Source: Pseudomonadota bacterium (GTDB lineage Bacteria > Pseudomonadota > Alphaproteobacteria > Rhizobiales > Rhizobiaceae). Taken from it: DNA of 64,000 nt. The DNA lies in contig JAEXYH010000001.1 in assembly GCA_023451735.1 (NCBI GenBank), forward strand, positions 1 to 64,000, read 5' to 3'. Every line of letters starts with the position of its first letter. The first letter of the stretch is position 1. Below, piece by piece: positions 16,029 through 25,600 of this stretch. The position numbers were made by a program, and so were the translations under genes. Under the pieces are notes generated by a model, which saw nothing but the letters and a program-made list of their open reading frames with translations, was not told the origin of the DNA and did no database searches.

Positions 16029-16094
16029 ATTTCCAGGCGCAGCCAAGCTGCGTGAGGAATTGTGAGTTTGCAAAACTGCAAGGACAGCAGACGA

Positions 16095-17204
16095 ATGGCA
16101 AAAAACCTCTTCCTTCTTCCCGGTGACGGCATCGGCCCCGAGGCCATGGGCGAAGTCCGCAAGATCATCGCCTATATGAACGAGGCGATGAAAGCTGATT
16201 TCTCGCTCGACGAAGGCTTGGTCGGCGGCAGCGCCTATGACGCGCATGGTATTGCTATTTCCGAAGAGGACATGGCTAAGGCAATGGCGGCGGATGCCGT
16301 TCTGTTCGGCGCCGTCGGTGGCCCGAAATGGGATGCGGTTCCCTATGAAGTTCGGCCTGAAGCTGGCCTCCTGCGCCTGCGCAAGGATATGGAACTTTTC
16401 GCCAACCTGCGCCCGGCAATCTGCTATCCGGCACTCGCCTCGGCCTCTTCGCTCAAGCCGGAACTGGTCGAAGGCCTCGACATCCTGATCGTTCGCGAAC
16501 TGACCGGCGGCGTCTATTTCGGCGAACCGAAGGAGATCATCGATCTCGGCAACGGCCAGAAGCGCGGTATCGACACCCAGATCTACGATACCTACGAGAT
16601 CGAACGGATTGCCGGCGTCGCTTTCGAACTTGCCCGCACGCGCAACAACACCGTCTGCTCGATGGAAAAGCGCAACGTCATGAAATCCGGCGTCCTCTGG
16701 AACCAGGTCGTGACCGAAACGCACAAGCGCGCCTATGCTGACGTGAAGCTGGAACATATGCTGGCCGACGCCGGCGGCATGCAGCTCGTTCGCGCGCCAA
16801 AACAGTTCGACGTCATCGTCACCGACAACCTCTTCGGCGACATGCTTTCGGACGTTGCCGCCATGCTGACGGGCTCGCTCGGCATGCTGCCTTCCGCCTC
16901 GCTTGGCGCTGCAGATGCGAAAACCGGCCAGCGCAAGGCCATGTATGAGCCCGTGCACGGCTCGGCACCGGATATCGCCGGAAAGGGCGTCGCCAATCCG
17001 ATCGCGATGATCGCCTCGTTCGCCATGTGCCTGCGTTACTCTTTCAACATGATTGCGGAAGCCGATCATCTTGAAAAAGCGATCGCGACGGTGCTCGACG
17101 AGGGCATCCGCACCGGCGACATCATGGCCGAAGGTTGCCGCCAGGTTGGCACGTCTGAAATGGGCGATGCCATCCTCAAGGAATTCCAGGCGCTTTGCGC
17201 CTAA
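16095..17204 (+). CDS. leuB: 3-isopropylmalate dehydrogenase LeuB
   Basis: NAD-dependent oxidative decarboxylation of 3-isopropylmalate in leucine synthesis. The protein starts MAKNLFLLPGDGIGPEAMGE and is 369 residues. It has RELTGGVYFGEP near residue 135 and the metal- and substrate-binding block VTDNLFGDMLSDVAAML near residue 242. EPVHGSAPDIAGKG near residue 285 distinguishes the decarboxylating dehydrogenase family. ATG 16095 is chosen over an upstream in-frame ATG at 16062 because the family begins here. A strong bidirectional terminator follows. Confidence 0.97.
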   Translation: MAKNLFLLPGDGIGPEAMGEVRKIIAYMNEAMKADFSLDEGLVGGSAYDAHGIAISEEDMAKAMAADAVLFGAVGGPKWDAVPYEVRPEAGLLRLRKDMELFANLRPAICYPALASASSLKPELVEGLDILIVRELTGGVYFGEPKEIIDLGNGQKRGIDTQIYDTYEIERIAGVAFELARTRNNTVCSMEKRNVMKSGVLWNQVVTETHKRAYADVKLEHMLADAGGMQLVRAPKQFDVIVTDNLFGDMLSDVAAMLTGSLGMLPSASLGAADAKTGQRKAMYEPVHGSAPDIAGKGVANPIAMIASFAMCLRYSFNMIAEADHLEKAIATVLDEGIRTGDIMAEGCRQVGTSEMGDAILKEFQALCA

Positions 17205-17226
17205 CCGCCAGTTTATAGGATGAAGA

Positions 17227-17265
17227 TGCAAAAGCCCGGCACATGTGCCGGGCTTTCTCGTTTTG
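17227..17265. terminator. Bidirectional terminator between leuB and the MHS transporter
   Basis: A perfect 26-base palindrome at 17231-17256, with 13-base arms beginning AAAGCCCGGC. It is followed by CTCGTTTTG on the forward strand and by TGCATC on the reverse. It lies between convergent genes and should stop transcription of both. Confidence 0.9.
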
Positions 17266-17284
17266 AACCTACGATGTCGGGCAA

Positions 17285-19168
17285 TCACTCCGCGTGAATG
17301 TCGCGATCCTTTGTTTCCGGCAGGAACAGCACGCCAACGACCAGCGTGATCACTGCGAACACGATCGGATACCAGAGGCCATAGTAGATGTTGCCGGCGG
17401 CGGCGCTCATGGCGAAAGCCGTTGCCGGAAGCAGGCCGCCGAACCAGCCGTTACCGATGTGATAGGGCAGCGACATGCCCGTATAGCGGATGCGGGTCGG
17501 GAAGAGCTCGACCAGAAGCGCCGCAATCGGGCCGTAGACCATAGTCACATAGAGAACGAGAACGAAGAGAACCGCAATCGTACCCACCCAGTTTACCCGG
17601 GCCGGGTCGGCCTTCATCGTAAATGCGCCGCCATTTGCGACCGTATAGACCGGCATGTCGGCCACGGCCTTCGCTTCATCGGCGGTCAGAAGCTTCTGCG
17701 TGACGAGGTCGGCAGAACTGACCGTTGCCTTGTCGCCCGCACGAACGGCATCGGCATTCAGCCCGAGTTCCGGATTGGCGGCAATGAAGCCGTCAAGCTT
17801 GGAATCCGGTACCTTTACGGCGCCGCGGGTAAGCGGATAGCCGGCATCATGAAGCGCAACGTTGATACCTTTTTCCAGCGCAGTCTGCTGGACCTTGGCG
17901 TCGGCACCAGCGGCGATCGCGTCATAGCTGGTCACCGTATTATCGCCGATCTTGACTGTTGCAGGCTGTCCAGCCGGGCCAGGCACAACTTCATAAGGTA
18001 CCGAGTTCTTGGTTAGGAATGCGGTGGCGATGTCGCATGAACTGGTGAACTTCGCCGTACCCGTCGGATTGAACTGGAATTTGCAGTCTGCCGGATCTGA
18101 CGTAACGGTTGCCCGGATCGAAGCCTGGGCTTCGGCAAGCGCCGGGTTTGCCATATGGGTCAGCGCCTTGAACAGCGGCATGTAGGTGACTGCTGCAATC
18201 AACAGGCCTGCCATAATGATCGGCTTGCGGCCGATCTTGTCCGACAGCGCACCGAAGATCACGAAGAAGGGTGTTGCAAGAAGAAGCGCGATCGCGACCA
18301 TGATATTGGCCGACTGCAGATCGACCTTCAACACGTTCTGAAGGAAGAACAGGGCATAGAACTGGCCCCCATACCAGACGACCGCCTGCCCCATCGTAGC
18401 ACCAAGCAGCGCGATGATGGCAATTTTTGCGTTTCTCCAGGTACCGAATGCTTCCGTGAGAGGCGCCTTGGACCCTTTGCCTTCCGCCTTCATCTTCTGG
18501 AAGGCAGGCGACTCGTTCATCTTTACGCGGATCCAGACGGACACGCCGAGGAGAACAACCGAAAGCAGGAATGGAACACGCCATCCCCAGGCGGCAAAAG
18601 CCTCATTGCCTAGGATCGACTGCACAGTGACGATGACGATCAGCGAGAGGAACAGGCCGAGCGTCGCTGTCGTCTGGATCCAGGAGGTGAAATAGCCACG
18701 CCGGCCATGTGGTGCATGTTCCGCCACATAGGTCGCGGCACCGCCATATTCACCGCCCAGCGCAAGCCCCTGCAACAGGCGAAGGATGATGAGAATGATC
18801 GGGGCAGCGATACCGATGGTCGCCGCACCCGGCAGAATACCCACCAGGAAGGTGGAAAAACCCATGATCAGGATGGTGACAAGGAACGTATATTTACGTC
18901 CGACAAGGTCTCCGAGGCGACCGAAGACAAGCGCACCGAACGGACGCACTAGGAAGCCGGCAGCAAACGCAAGCAGCGTGAAGATGTTGCGCGTGGCCTC
19001 AGGGTACTGGGTGAAATAGGTCGCTCCGATATAGGTGGCGAGCGAGCCGTAGAGATAGAAGTCATACCATTCGAATACGGTACCGAGAGAGGATGCGAAG
19101 ATGACTTTCTTCTCCTCCCGCGTCATAGGTGCGGCCTTTGTGCCGGCCGTCGTCGTGACGTTTGCCAT
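17285..19168 (-). CDS. MHS-family MFS transporter with large periplasmic insert
   Basis: Proton-coupled symporter of the metabolite:H+ symporter branch (ProP/KgtP/ShiA type) in the inner membrane. Signatures are FEWYDFYLYGSLATYIG (residue 33 on), the loop-2/3 motif GRLGDLVGRK (about 84) and SDKIGRKP (about 309). GGEYGGAATYVAEHAP lies near residue 139. The start is ATG 19168, with GGGAGGA seven bases ahead. At 627 residues it is much longer than the usual 430-550. The excess is a polar stretch of about 190 residues (roughly 336-525) between predicted helices 9 and 10, facing the periplasm by the usual topology, with two cysteines (362 and 378). The substrate is not deducible. Confidence 0.9.
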   Translation of the reverse strand: MANVTTTAGTKAAPMTREEKKVIFASSLGTVFEWYDFYLYGSLATYIGATYFTQYPEATRNIFTLLAFAAGFLVRPFGALVFGRLGDLVGRKYTFLVTILIMGFSTFLVGILPGAATIGIAAPIILIILRLLQGLALGGEYGGAATYVAEHAPHGRRGYFTSWIQTTATLGLFLSLIVIVTVQSILGNEAFAAWGWRVPFLLSVVLLGVSVWIRVKMNESPAFQKMKAEGKGSKAPLTEAFGTWRNAKIAIIALLGATMGQAVVWYGGQFYALFFLQNVLKVDLQSANIMVAIALLLATPFFVIFGALSDKIGRKPIIMAGLLIAAVTYMPLFKALTHMANPALAEAQASIRATVTSDPADCKFQFNPTGTAKFTSSCDIATAFLTKNSVPYEVVPGPAGQPATVKIGDNTVTSYDAIAAGADAKVQQTALEKGINVALHDAGYPLTRGAVKVPDSKLDGFIAANPELGLNADAVRAGDKATVSSADLVTQKLLTADEAKAVADMPVYTVANGGAFTMKADPARVNWVGTIAVLFVLVLYVTMVYGPIAALLVELFPTRIRYTGMSLPYHIGNGWFGGLLPATAFAMSAAAGNIYYGLWYPIVFAVITLVVGVLFLPETKDRDIHAE

Positions 19169-19637
19169 TGTCGTCCTCCCAACAAGGTGAAACCCGCTCA
19201 GCGGTGACTGCTTTGGCTTTTCCTCCTTCGCCAAAGCAAACCGTGACGCGATGCTTCCAGATTGACAGAAATCAGGACATCCGGTGAGTGATGCTTTGGG
19301 ATTATGACTTTCGTCTATAAAACGACGTCTACGCGAAGTCGCATCGGCGCTCCGCACACCTTGACTCCCTTGCAGAATGTTCTAAACACGGGCTCGAACG
19401 GGAAAACGCCCATATGATCGCCTGCGACTTTGACATCGCTGCATCTTGCCTGCCGGCTGAACAAGCCGGACAGCGTTTTTTCGCTTTCTCCAAAACCAAG
19501 GCCAAAACGACGACGAAAACCGTCTGACGTCTCTGGCCACCGCTCTCTCCCCGGTAAGGCCGGGGACAAGGAATTCCGTGCCGAATGGCCCGGCTTCCCC
19601 CTCACCGACCGAGGAGAGATAGAAAGAGAGCATAGAC
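19169..19637. promoter_or_regulatory. Divergent intergenic region with asd promoter candidate and leader hairpins
   Basis: About 470 bases between the divergent transporter gene and asd. A candidate asd promoter is TTGACT (19361-19366), 16 bases, then TAAACA (19383-19388), which would give a leader of roughly 240 bases. The leader holds CCGGCT-GAACA-AGCCGG (19453-19469), followed after six bases by six T residues, and a second hairpin CCCCGG-TAAGG-CCGGGG (19549-19565). The first looks like an intrinsic terminator or attenuator. Open frames here have no family features. Confidence 0.4.
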
Positions 19638-20672
19638 ATGGGTTTCAAGATTGCAGTCGCCGGCGCAACCGGCAATGTCGGCCGAGAAATGCTGAACATC
19701 CTGGCAGAACGCGGCTTTCCGGCTTCTGAAGTTGTGGCTCTGGCTTCCGCACGCAGCCAGGGCACCGAAGTTTCTTTCGGCGACAAGACGCTTAAGGTTT
19801 CCAACCTTGAGAACTACGATTTTTCCGACACCGACATCTGCCTGATGTCTGCCGGTGGCGACATTTCCAAGAAGTGGTCGCCCAAGATCGGCGCGCAGGG
19901 TTGCGTCGTGATCGACAACTCGTCCGCCTGGCGCTACGATTCCGAGGTGCCGCTCATCGTTCCGGAAGTCAATCCGGATGCCGTCGCCGGCTTTACCAAG
20001 AAGAATATCATCGCCAACCCGAACTGCTCGACTGCCCAGCTCGTCGTTGCGCTGAAGCCGCTGCACGACTTCGCCAAGATCAAGCGCGTCGTCGTCTCCA
20101 CCTATCAGTCCGTCTCCGGCGCCGGCAAGGAAGGCATGGACGAGCTCTTCACCCAGACGCGTGCCGTCTTTGTTGCCGATCCGATCGAATCGAAGAAGTT
20201 CACCAAGCGCATCGCCTTCAACGTTATCCCGCATATCGATGTCTTCATGGAAGACGGATATACGAAGGAAGAGTGGAAGGTTCTCGCCGAAACCAAGAAG
20301 ATGCTCGACCCGAAGATCAAGGTGACCTGCACCGCAGTGCGCGTTCCGGTCTTCATCGGTCACTCGGAATCGGTCAACATCGAGTTCGAGAACGAGATCA
20401 CCGCCGATCAGGCCCGTGACATCCTGCGCGAAGCGCCGGGCTGCCTCGTCATCGACAAGCATGAGAACGGCGGCTACATCACACCGATCGAATCCGCCGG
20501 TGAAGATGCGACCTACATCTCCCGTATCCGCGAGGATGCGACGGTTGAAAACGGCCTCAACCTTTGGGTGGTATCCGACAACCTGCGCAAGGGCGCTGCA
20601 TTGAACGCTATTCAGATCGCTGAACTTCTGGTTAATCGCGGGCTGATCAAGCCGCGTCAGGCAGCCGCCTGA
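19638..20672 (+). CDS. asd: Aspartate-semialdehyde dehydrogenase Asd
   Basis: Reduces aspartyl phosphate to aspartate semialdehyde with NADPH, feeding lysine/diaminopimelate, threonine and methionine synthesis. The 344-residue protein has the nucleotide-binding GATGNVGREML near residue 9 and the nucleophile in NPNCST (Cys130). VSTYQSVSGAGKEGM lies near residue 153 and the active-site histidine segment RVPVFIGHSE near residue 233. GAGGAGAG lies upstream, ahead of ATG 19638. It is followed by its own terminator, so it is probably monocistronic. The long leader suggests post-initiation regulation, which is inference. Confidence 0.97.
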   Translation: MGFKIAVAGATGNVGREMLNILAERGFPASEVVALASARSQGTEVSFGDKTLKVSNLENYDFSDTDICLMSAGGDISKKWSPKIGAQGCVVIDNSSAWRYDSEVPLIVPEVNPDAVAGFTKKNIIANPNCSTAQLVVALKPLHDFAKIKRVVVSTYQSVSGAGKEGMDELFTQTRAVFVADPIESKKFTKRIAFNVIPHIDVFMEDGYTKEEWKVLAETKKMLDPKIKVTCTAVRVPVFIGHSESVNIEFENEITADQARDILREAPGCLVIDKHENGGYITPIESAGEDATYISRIREDATVENGLNLWVVSDNLRKGAALNAIQIAELLVNRGLIKPRQAAA

Positions 20673-20702
20673 AAAATCAGAAATTATTAAGCATATCGAT
20701 CT

Positions 20703-20736
20703 AGAAAATCCCGCCAACAGGCGGGGTTTTCTTTTC
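20703..20736 (+). terminator. Intrinsic terminator after asd
   Basis: AAAATCCCGCC (20706-20716), loop AACA, then GGCGGGGTTTT pairs through an 11-base stem with one T-G pair. It is followed by CTTTTC. It lies 35-60 bases past the asd stop. Confidence 0.88.
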
Positions 20737-20856
20737 GTAGGAATGTCCTCACGAACTATTCATGCGCGTTCGAGTGGTGTTTGCTTGCAAGCCACCTCGT
20801 TTGCAAGGAATAGTGCGCACGGACACCGCCGCTGACCGGCAAACACGGATTAAAGC

Positions 20857-21666
20857 ATGAAAAAGCTTCTACTCGCAGGACTGGCTTTCACCGCAATAAC
20901 AATCGCAGGCCCAGCCGCTGCCCAGCAATGCGGTAATGATTCATCCGGCTTCAATCGCTGGGTACAGGATTTCAAGCAGATTGCGCCATCCAATGGCATC
21001 AGCCCGGCAGTGGTCGAGCGTGCCTTCGCGAACGTGAGCTACAATCGCGCCACGATCAGCGCTGACCGTGGTCAGAAAAGCTTCAAGCTTTCCTTCGATG
21101 AGTTCCTCAAGAAGCGCGGTGCCACGACTATCATCTCGCAAGGCAAAAAGATGAAGTCCGCCAATGCTTCGCTCTTCGATCGCCTTGAACGCCGTTATGG
21201 CGTCCCGGCTGGCCCGATCATCGCGATCTGGGGCATGGAGACAGGATTTGGCCGGTTTCTGGGCAACCAGCATACCCTGTCGGCTGTCGCAACGCTTGCC
21301 TATGACTGCCGCCGTTCGGACTATTTTACCGAACAGCTCTATGCCGCATTGAAGCTCGTCGCCCGCGGCGACCTGAGCACCACCGCAAAGGGCGCTGCCC
21401 ATGGCGAAATAGGCCAGACCCAGTTCCTTCCGCTGAACGTCATCCGTTACGGCGCAGACGGCGATGGGGACGGCCATATCGATATGGTCGGATCACGTGC
21501 CGATGCACTCGCATCGACCGCCAACTTCCTCAAGGGCCATGGCTGGGTAACCGGTGCCGGCTACCAGCCCGGCCAACCGAGCTTCGTCGCTATCCAAGGC
21601 TGGAATGCCGCAACGGTCTATCAGCGCGCCATCGCCTATATGGGCGCTGAGATCGACGGCCGTTAA
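20857..21666 (+). CDS. Lytic murein transglycosylase, MltB-like (SLT_2)
   Basis: Secreted enzyme that cleaves the glycan strands of peptidoglycan. Residues 1-22 form a classical signal peptide (MKKLLLAGLAFTA... ending AAA-Q). The SLT_2 domain has the catalytic glutamate in GMETGFG (Glu128), preceded by YGVPAGPIIAIW. It also has GEIGQTQFLPLNVIRYGADGD, the family's second conserved block. At 269 residues it lacks the C-terminal peptidoglycan-binding domain found in longer relatives. No lipobox cysteine is placed at the cleavage site, so it is probably soluble periplasmic. It is isolated from other wall genes. Confidence 0.93.
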   Translation: MKKLLLAGLAFTAITIAGPAAAQQCGNDSSGFNRWVQDFKQIAPSNGISPAVVERAFANVSYNRATISADRGQKSFKLSFDEFLKKRGATTIISQGKKMKSANASLFDRLERRYGVPAGPIIAIWGMETGFGRFLGNQHTLSAVATLAYDCRRSDYFTEQLYAALKLVARGDLSTTAKGAAHGEIGQTQFLPLNVIRYGADGDGDGHIDMVGSRADALASTANFLKGHGWVTGAGYQPGQPSFVAIQGWNAATVYQRAIAYMGAEIDGR

Positions 21667-21686
21667 CATCAGACGGCTAGGAAAAA

Positions 21687-22370
21687 TCAGGCAGCAGGCG
21701 CCTCATCGTCTTCGATAGGCGCCTGTTGTGCATCCAGATCAGGGCGAATGAAATCGCCTTTCTGGTTCATGACCCACAGCTCCCCGCTCGAAATATCGAA
21801 CCAGGCACCATGGACGGAAAGCTCGCCCTTTTCCGTCAGAGCCCTGATGAACGGGAAACTCGCCAGATTGGCAATGGAATTGCGGATGGAGACGCGCTCA
21901 AGCGCCGTCTGCCGCTCCGATGCGGTCATCAGGTCGTTGCTCTGGATCTGCGAAGCCGCAGGCCTGACCAAACCAATCCATTTCCCGATAAAGTCGCCGG
22001 GTGACAAGGGGGCGAGCTCCGGATCCAGTGCCGCTTGGATGCCGCCGCAGCGACCATGCCCCATAACTACGATATCCCGGATATTCAGCACCTGAATGGC
22101 ATATTCGAGTGCAGCGGACGTGCCGTGGAACTGGCTGTCCGGCTCGTAGGGCGGCACCATGTTGGCGATGTTGCGCACCACGAAAAGCTCGCCCGGCCCA
22201 CAGTCGAAAATCGTTTCCGGTGCGGCGCGAGAGTCGCAACAGGCAATCAGGAGCGTGTGCGGCTTCTGCCCGTTTTCAGCAAGCACACGATAACGCTCGC
22301 GCTCATCGGTGTAGCGTCCGCTCATGAAATTGCGGTAGCCCGCAAGCAGTTTGGCTGGAAAATAGGTCAT
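21687..22370 (-). CDS. Beta-class carbonic anhydrase
   Basis: Zinc enzyme interconverting carbon dioxide and bicarbonate, supplying bicarbonate to carboxylases. The 227-residue protein has all zinc and catalytic residues of the beta class. Cys45 and the Asp46-Arg48 dyad lie in ACCDSRAAPE, and His105 and Cys108 in MGHGRCGGI. No signal peptide is present, so it is cytoplasmic. The last 15 residues are acidic and variable. It converges with the lytic transglycosylase gene, 20 bases apart, with no obvious hairpin between them. Confidence 0.95.
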   Translation of the reverse strand: MTYFPAKLLAGYRNFMSGRYTDERERYRVLAENGQKPHTLLIACCDSRAAPETIFDCGPGELFVVRNIANMVPPYEPDSQFHGTSAALEYAIQVLNIRDIVVMGHGRCGGIQAALDPELAPLSPGDFIGKWIGLVRPAASQIQSNDLMTASERQTALERVSIRNSIANLASFPFIRALTEKGELSVHGAWFDISSGELWVMNQKGDFIRPDLDAQQAPIEDDEAPAA

Positions 22371-22658
22371 GAGGGCTACGAATATTATGCCTTTGAACCA
22401 AGATCAACGGCCCGTTACGCGCAATCCGCTGCCTCGCTCGCTTTGGCCTCATAGCCTTTTGCATTGGCCTATTTACATATCCTATGGGGGTATCGAGCGA
22501 TGTCGGGCTGCACATGCTTGAAAAAATCGATTTTATTGTCGTGGCAACAATTCTTTGCCAAATCCTGTCAACATTGCTGGGCAAAACAATGCTAATTGCT
22601 CCAAAGTGGACGGATTCGCGCCGTTCTTTGCAGCATTCAGCCAGAAAAGGGAGAGATC

Positions 22659-25600
22659 ATGGTCTGGAAGAATAGCCCCAAGCGCAGCAAGCAGATGGAC
22701 GGGGCGCGGTCATTCGCGAGCAAGGCCGGCAAGGACTTTCTCGATCCAGCCATTCTGTTCGGACGCGCGAGCGACGACGATCTCACAAGCTACACTCCGG
22801 AAATGCTTGGCATTGCCGCGACCCATGCTGCAACCCGCTTAAAGGCATGGAACCGCGTCCGTGCTGATATCACCGTCTCCCAGATACCAGGCGTTGAACC
22901 GGACGGGATACCGGTTTGGGTTCTGACTGTGATCGACCGGAACATGCCGTTTTTGTTTGATTCGATCATGGGCGAGGTCACAGCCAGCCATCGCGGCATC
23001 GCCATGGCCGTGCACCCGATCCTGACGATCGAGCCAGGCAAGGAGCCGGTGCTGCGCAGCAATGACGAGCCTACCGACCCCGCAAATCAGGTCAGCCTCA
23101 TCCAGATCCATATCGCTCAACTGACCGAAGAGCAGGCCAACCATCTGATCGAGCGCATCAGGTTCATTCTGGACCAAGTGCATCTGGCGATCACAGACTG
23201 GTCCGCCATGCTGGACACCCTGGATGGCGCAGCCAAGCAGCTCTTGAACGCCAAGCCTCGCAAAGGCGCCGACCGCGAAGAAGCGCTGGCCTTCCTCGAC
23301 TGGCTGCGGGACGACAATTTCACCTTCCTCGGCATGCGCGAATACATCTATTCCGGCAAGGGATCGTCGGCGACCGTGGAACGCGGCAAGGGCAGGGGTC
23401 TCGGAACTCTCTCCGACCCGGATGTCCTGGTTTTGCGTCAGGGCAAGGATCAGGTGACGACTACACCGGAAATTCTCGAATTCCTGGACGGACCGCAATT
23501 TCTCATTGTCGCCAAGGCCAATGTGAAGTCCGTCGTCCACCGGCGCGCCTATATGGACTATATCGGGGTGAAACGCTTCGATGAGAGCGGTCACGTCGTC
23601 GGCGAGTTGCGGATTGTCGGCCTCTTCACCGCAACCGCCTATACCCAGTCCGTCCGTGAAATTCCGCTGCTGAGAACAAAGGTCGACGGTATCGATCAGC
23701 ATTTTGGCTTCGACCCCTACAGCCATTCCGGCCGCATATTAGAAAACACGCTCGAATCCTATCCGCGTGACGACCTCTTCCAGATCGATGCAGACCTTCT
23801 GGCGAAATTCTGTGAACAGATCATGGAGCTGAGCGAAAGGCCGCGAGTTCGCGTCCTTGCCCGCATCGACCATTTCGATCGCTTCGTTTCGACCATCGTC
23901 TACGTGCCCCGCGAGGACTATAATTCACTGGTTCGGGAAAAGGTCGGCGCCTATCTTTCGCAGGTTTTCGAGGGCCATGTCTCTGCCTATTATCCTGCAT
24001 TCCCGGAAGGCGGAGTGGCACGCGTCCATTTCATCATCGGGCGCCGCGGCGGCAAGACGCCCCGCATAGCCCAAGCGAAACTCGAGGAAGCAATTCGCCT
24101 GATTGCCACGCCTTGGGAGGAACAGTTCTCTCTTTTGGCAGAAAATGGCCTTCGTCTGTCGGTAACAAAAGCTTTCCAGGAAGCCTTCACGCCGGAAGAG
24201 ACCTTTGCCGATCTGCCGGACATCGCAGCCTGCGCATCCGGCGAGACGATCCGTATCGAATTCTACAAGCGCCCGACAGATGAGGCCAACAGCGTCTCCC
24301 TGAAGATTTTTCACGGCGACCATCACCTGTCGCTCTCGCGCCGCGTTCCGCTTCTGGAAAACCTCGGCTTCCGTGTGGTCAGCGAGCAGACTTTTGAAAT
24401 CCATGTCGGCCCGGACGCCAAATTGATCGTCCTGCATGACATGGAACTGCAGCTCCGTGAAGGACGCGAGATCGATCTTGAGCAGGAAGGCCCGCTTCTC
24501 GAAGAGGCGTTTCTTCTGGCATTTGAAGGACTGGTCGACAATGACGGCTTCAACCGCCTTGTTCTCCTGGCCGGCCTGTCCGCACGCGAAACCACTGTTT
24601 TGCGCGCCTATGCCCGCTACCTGCGCCAGACGGGCATTGTCTACTCCCAGACCTATATCGCCGACACGCTGGTAAAATACCCCGAGGCGGCGGCCACCAT
24701 CTTCAAGCTTTTCCAGACCAGCTTCGAACCCGATCTTGCTGAAAAAGCGAGAACGAAGAAGCTGGTGCAGCTCCACGGCGCCATGGAGATAAGCCTCTCC
24801 TCCGTTCCCAGCCTCGACGAGGACCGGACGCTTAGGCGCTTCGTCAACGCGATCGATTCGACGCTGCGCACCAACTATTTCCAGCGCAATGAAAACGGCG
24901 CCCCTAAAAGAATGCTGGCCTTCAAGTTCGACCCCGAACTTCTCGACGGCCTGCCGCAGCCTCGACCCTTCCGCGAAATGTTCGTCTACGGCACTGAGGT
25001 CGAAGGTGTGCATCTGCGCTTCGGCAAGGTTGCCCGCGGCGGCCTGCGCTGGTCGGATCGTGGCGAGGATTACCGGACCGAAGTCCTTGGCCTCGTCAAA
25101 GCCCAGCAGGTGAAGAATGCCGTCATCGTGCCGGTTGGTGCGAAAGGCGGCTTCTTCCCGAAAATGTTGCCCGTTGGCGGCTCGCGCGACGAAATCTTCA
25201 ATGTCGGCAAGGAAGCCTACAAGACCTATATCCGCACGCTTCTGTCGATCACCGACAACATCGTCGAGGGTGAGATCGTCGGACCAGATGAAACCATTCG
25301 CATCGATGGCGACGATCCCTATTTCGTTGTCGCTGCCGACAAGGGAACCGCGACCTTCTCCGATACCGCCAACGGCCTGGCCCAGGAAGCCGGCTTCTGG
25401 CTCGATGACGCCTTCGCGTCGGGCGGATCGGCAGGTTACGACCACAAGAAGATGGGCATCACCGCCCGTGGCGCATGGGAAGCCGTCAAGCGGCATTTCC
25501 GCGAGATGGATATCGACATCCAGACGACCCCGTTCGATGTCATCGGCGTTGGCGACATGTCCGGCGACGTTTTTGGCAACGGCATGCTGCTCTCGCCAAA

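Noticed and set aside
15249..17288. Reverse-strand open frame of 679 codons
   Set aside because: It is antisense to leuD and leuB along its whole length. High-GC codon use creates such long antisense frames, and its sequence shows no family features.
22303..22584. 93-codon reverse frame between carbonic anhydrase and glutamate dehydrogenase
   Set aside because: It overlaps the carbonic anhydrase start in another frame, has no ribosome-binding site that stands out and no recognisable family.
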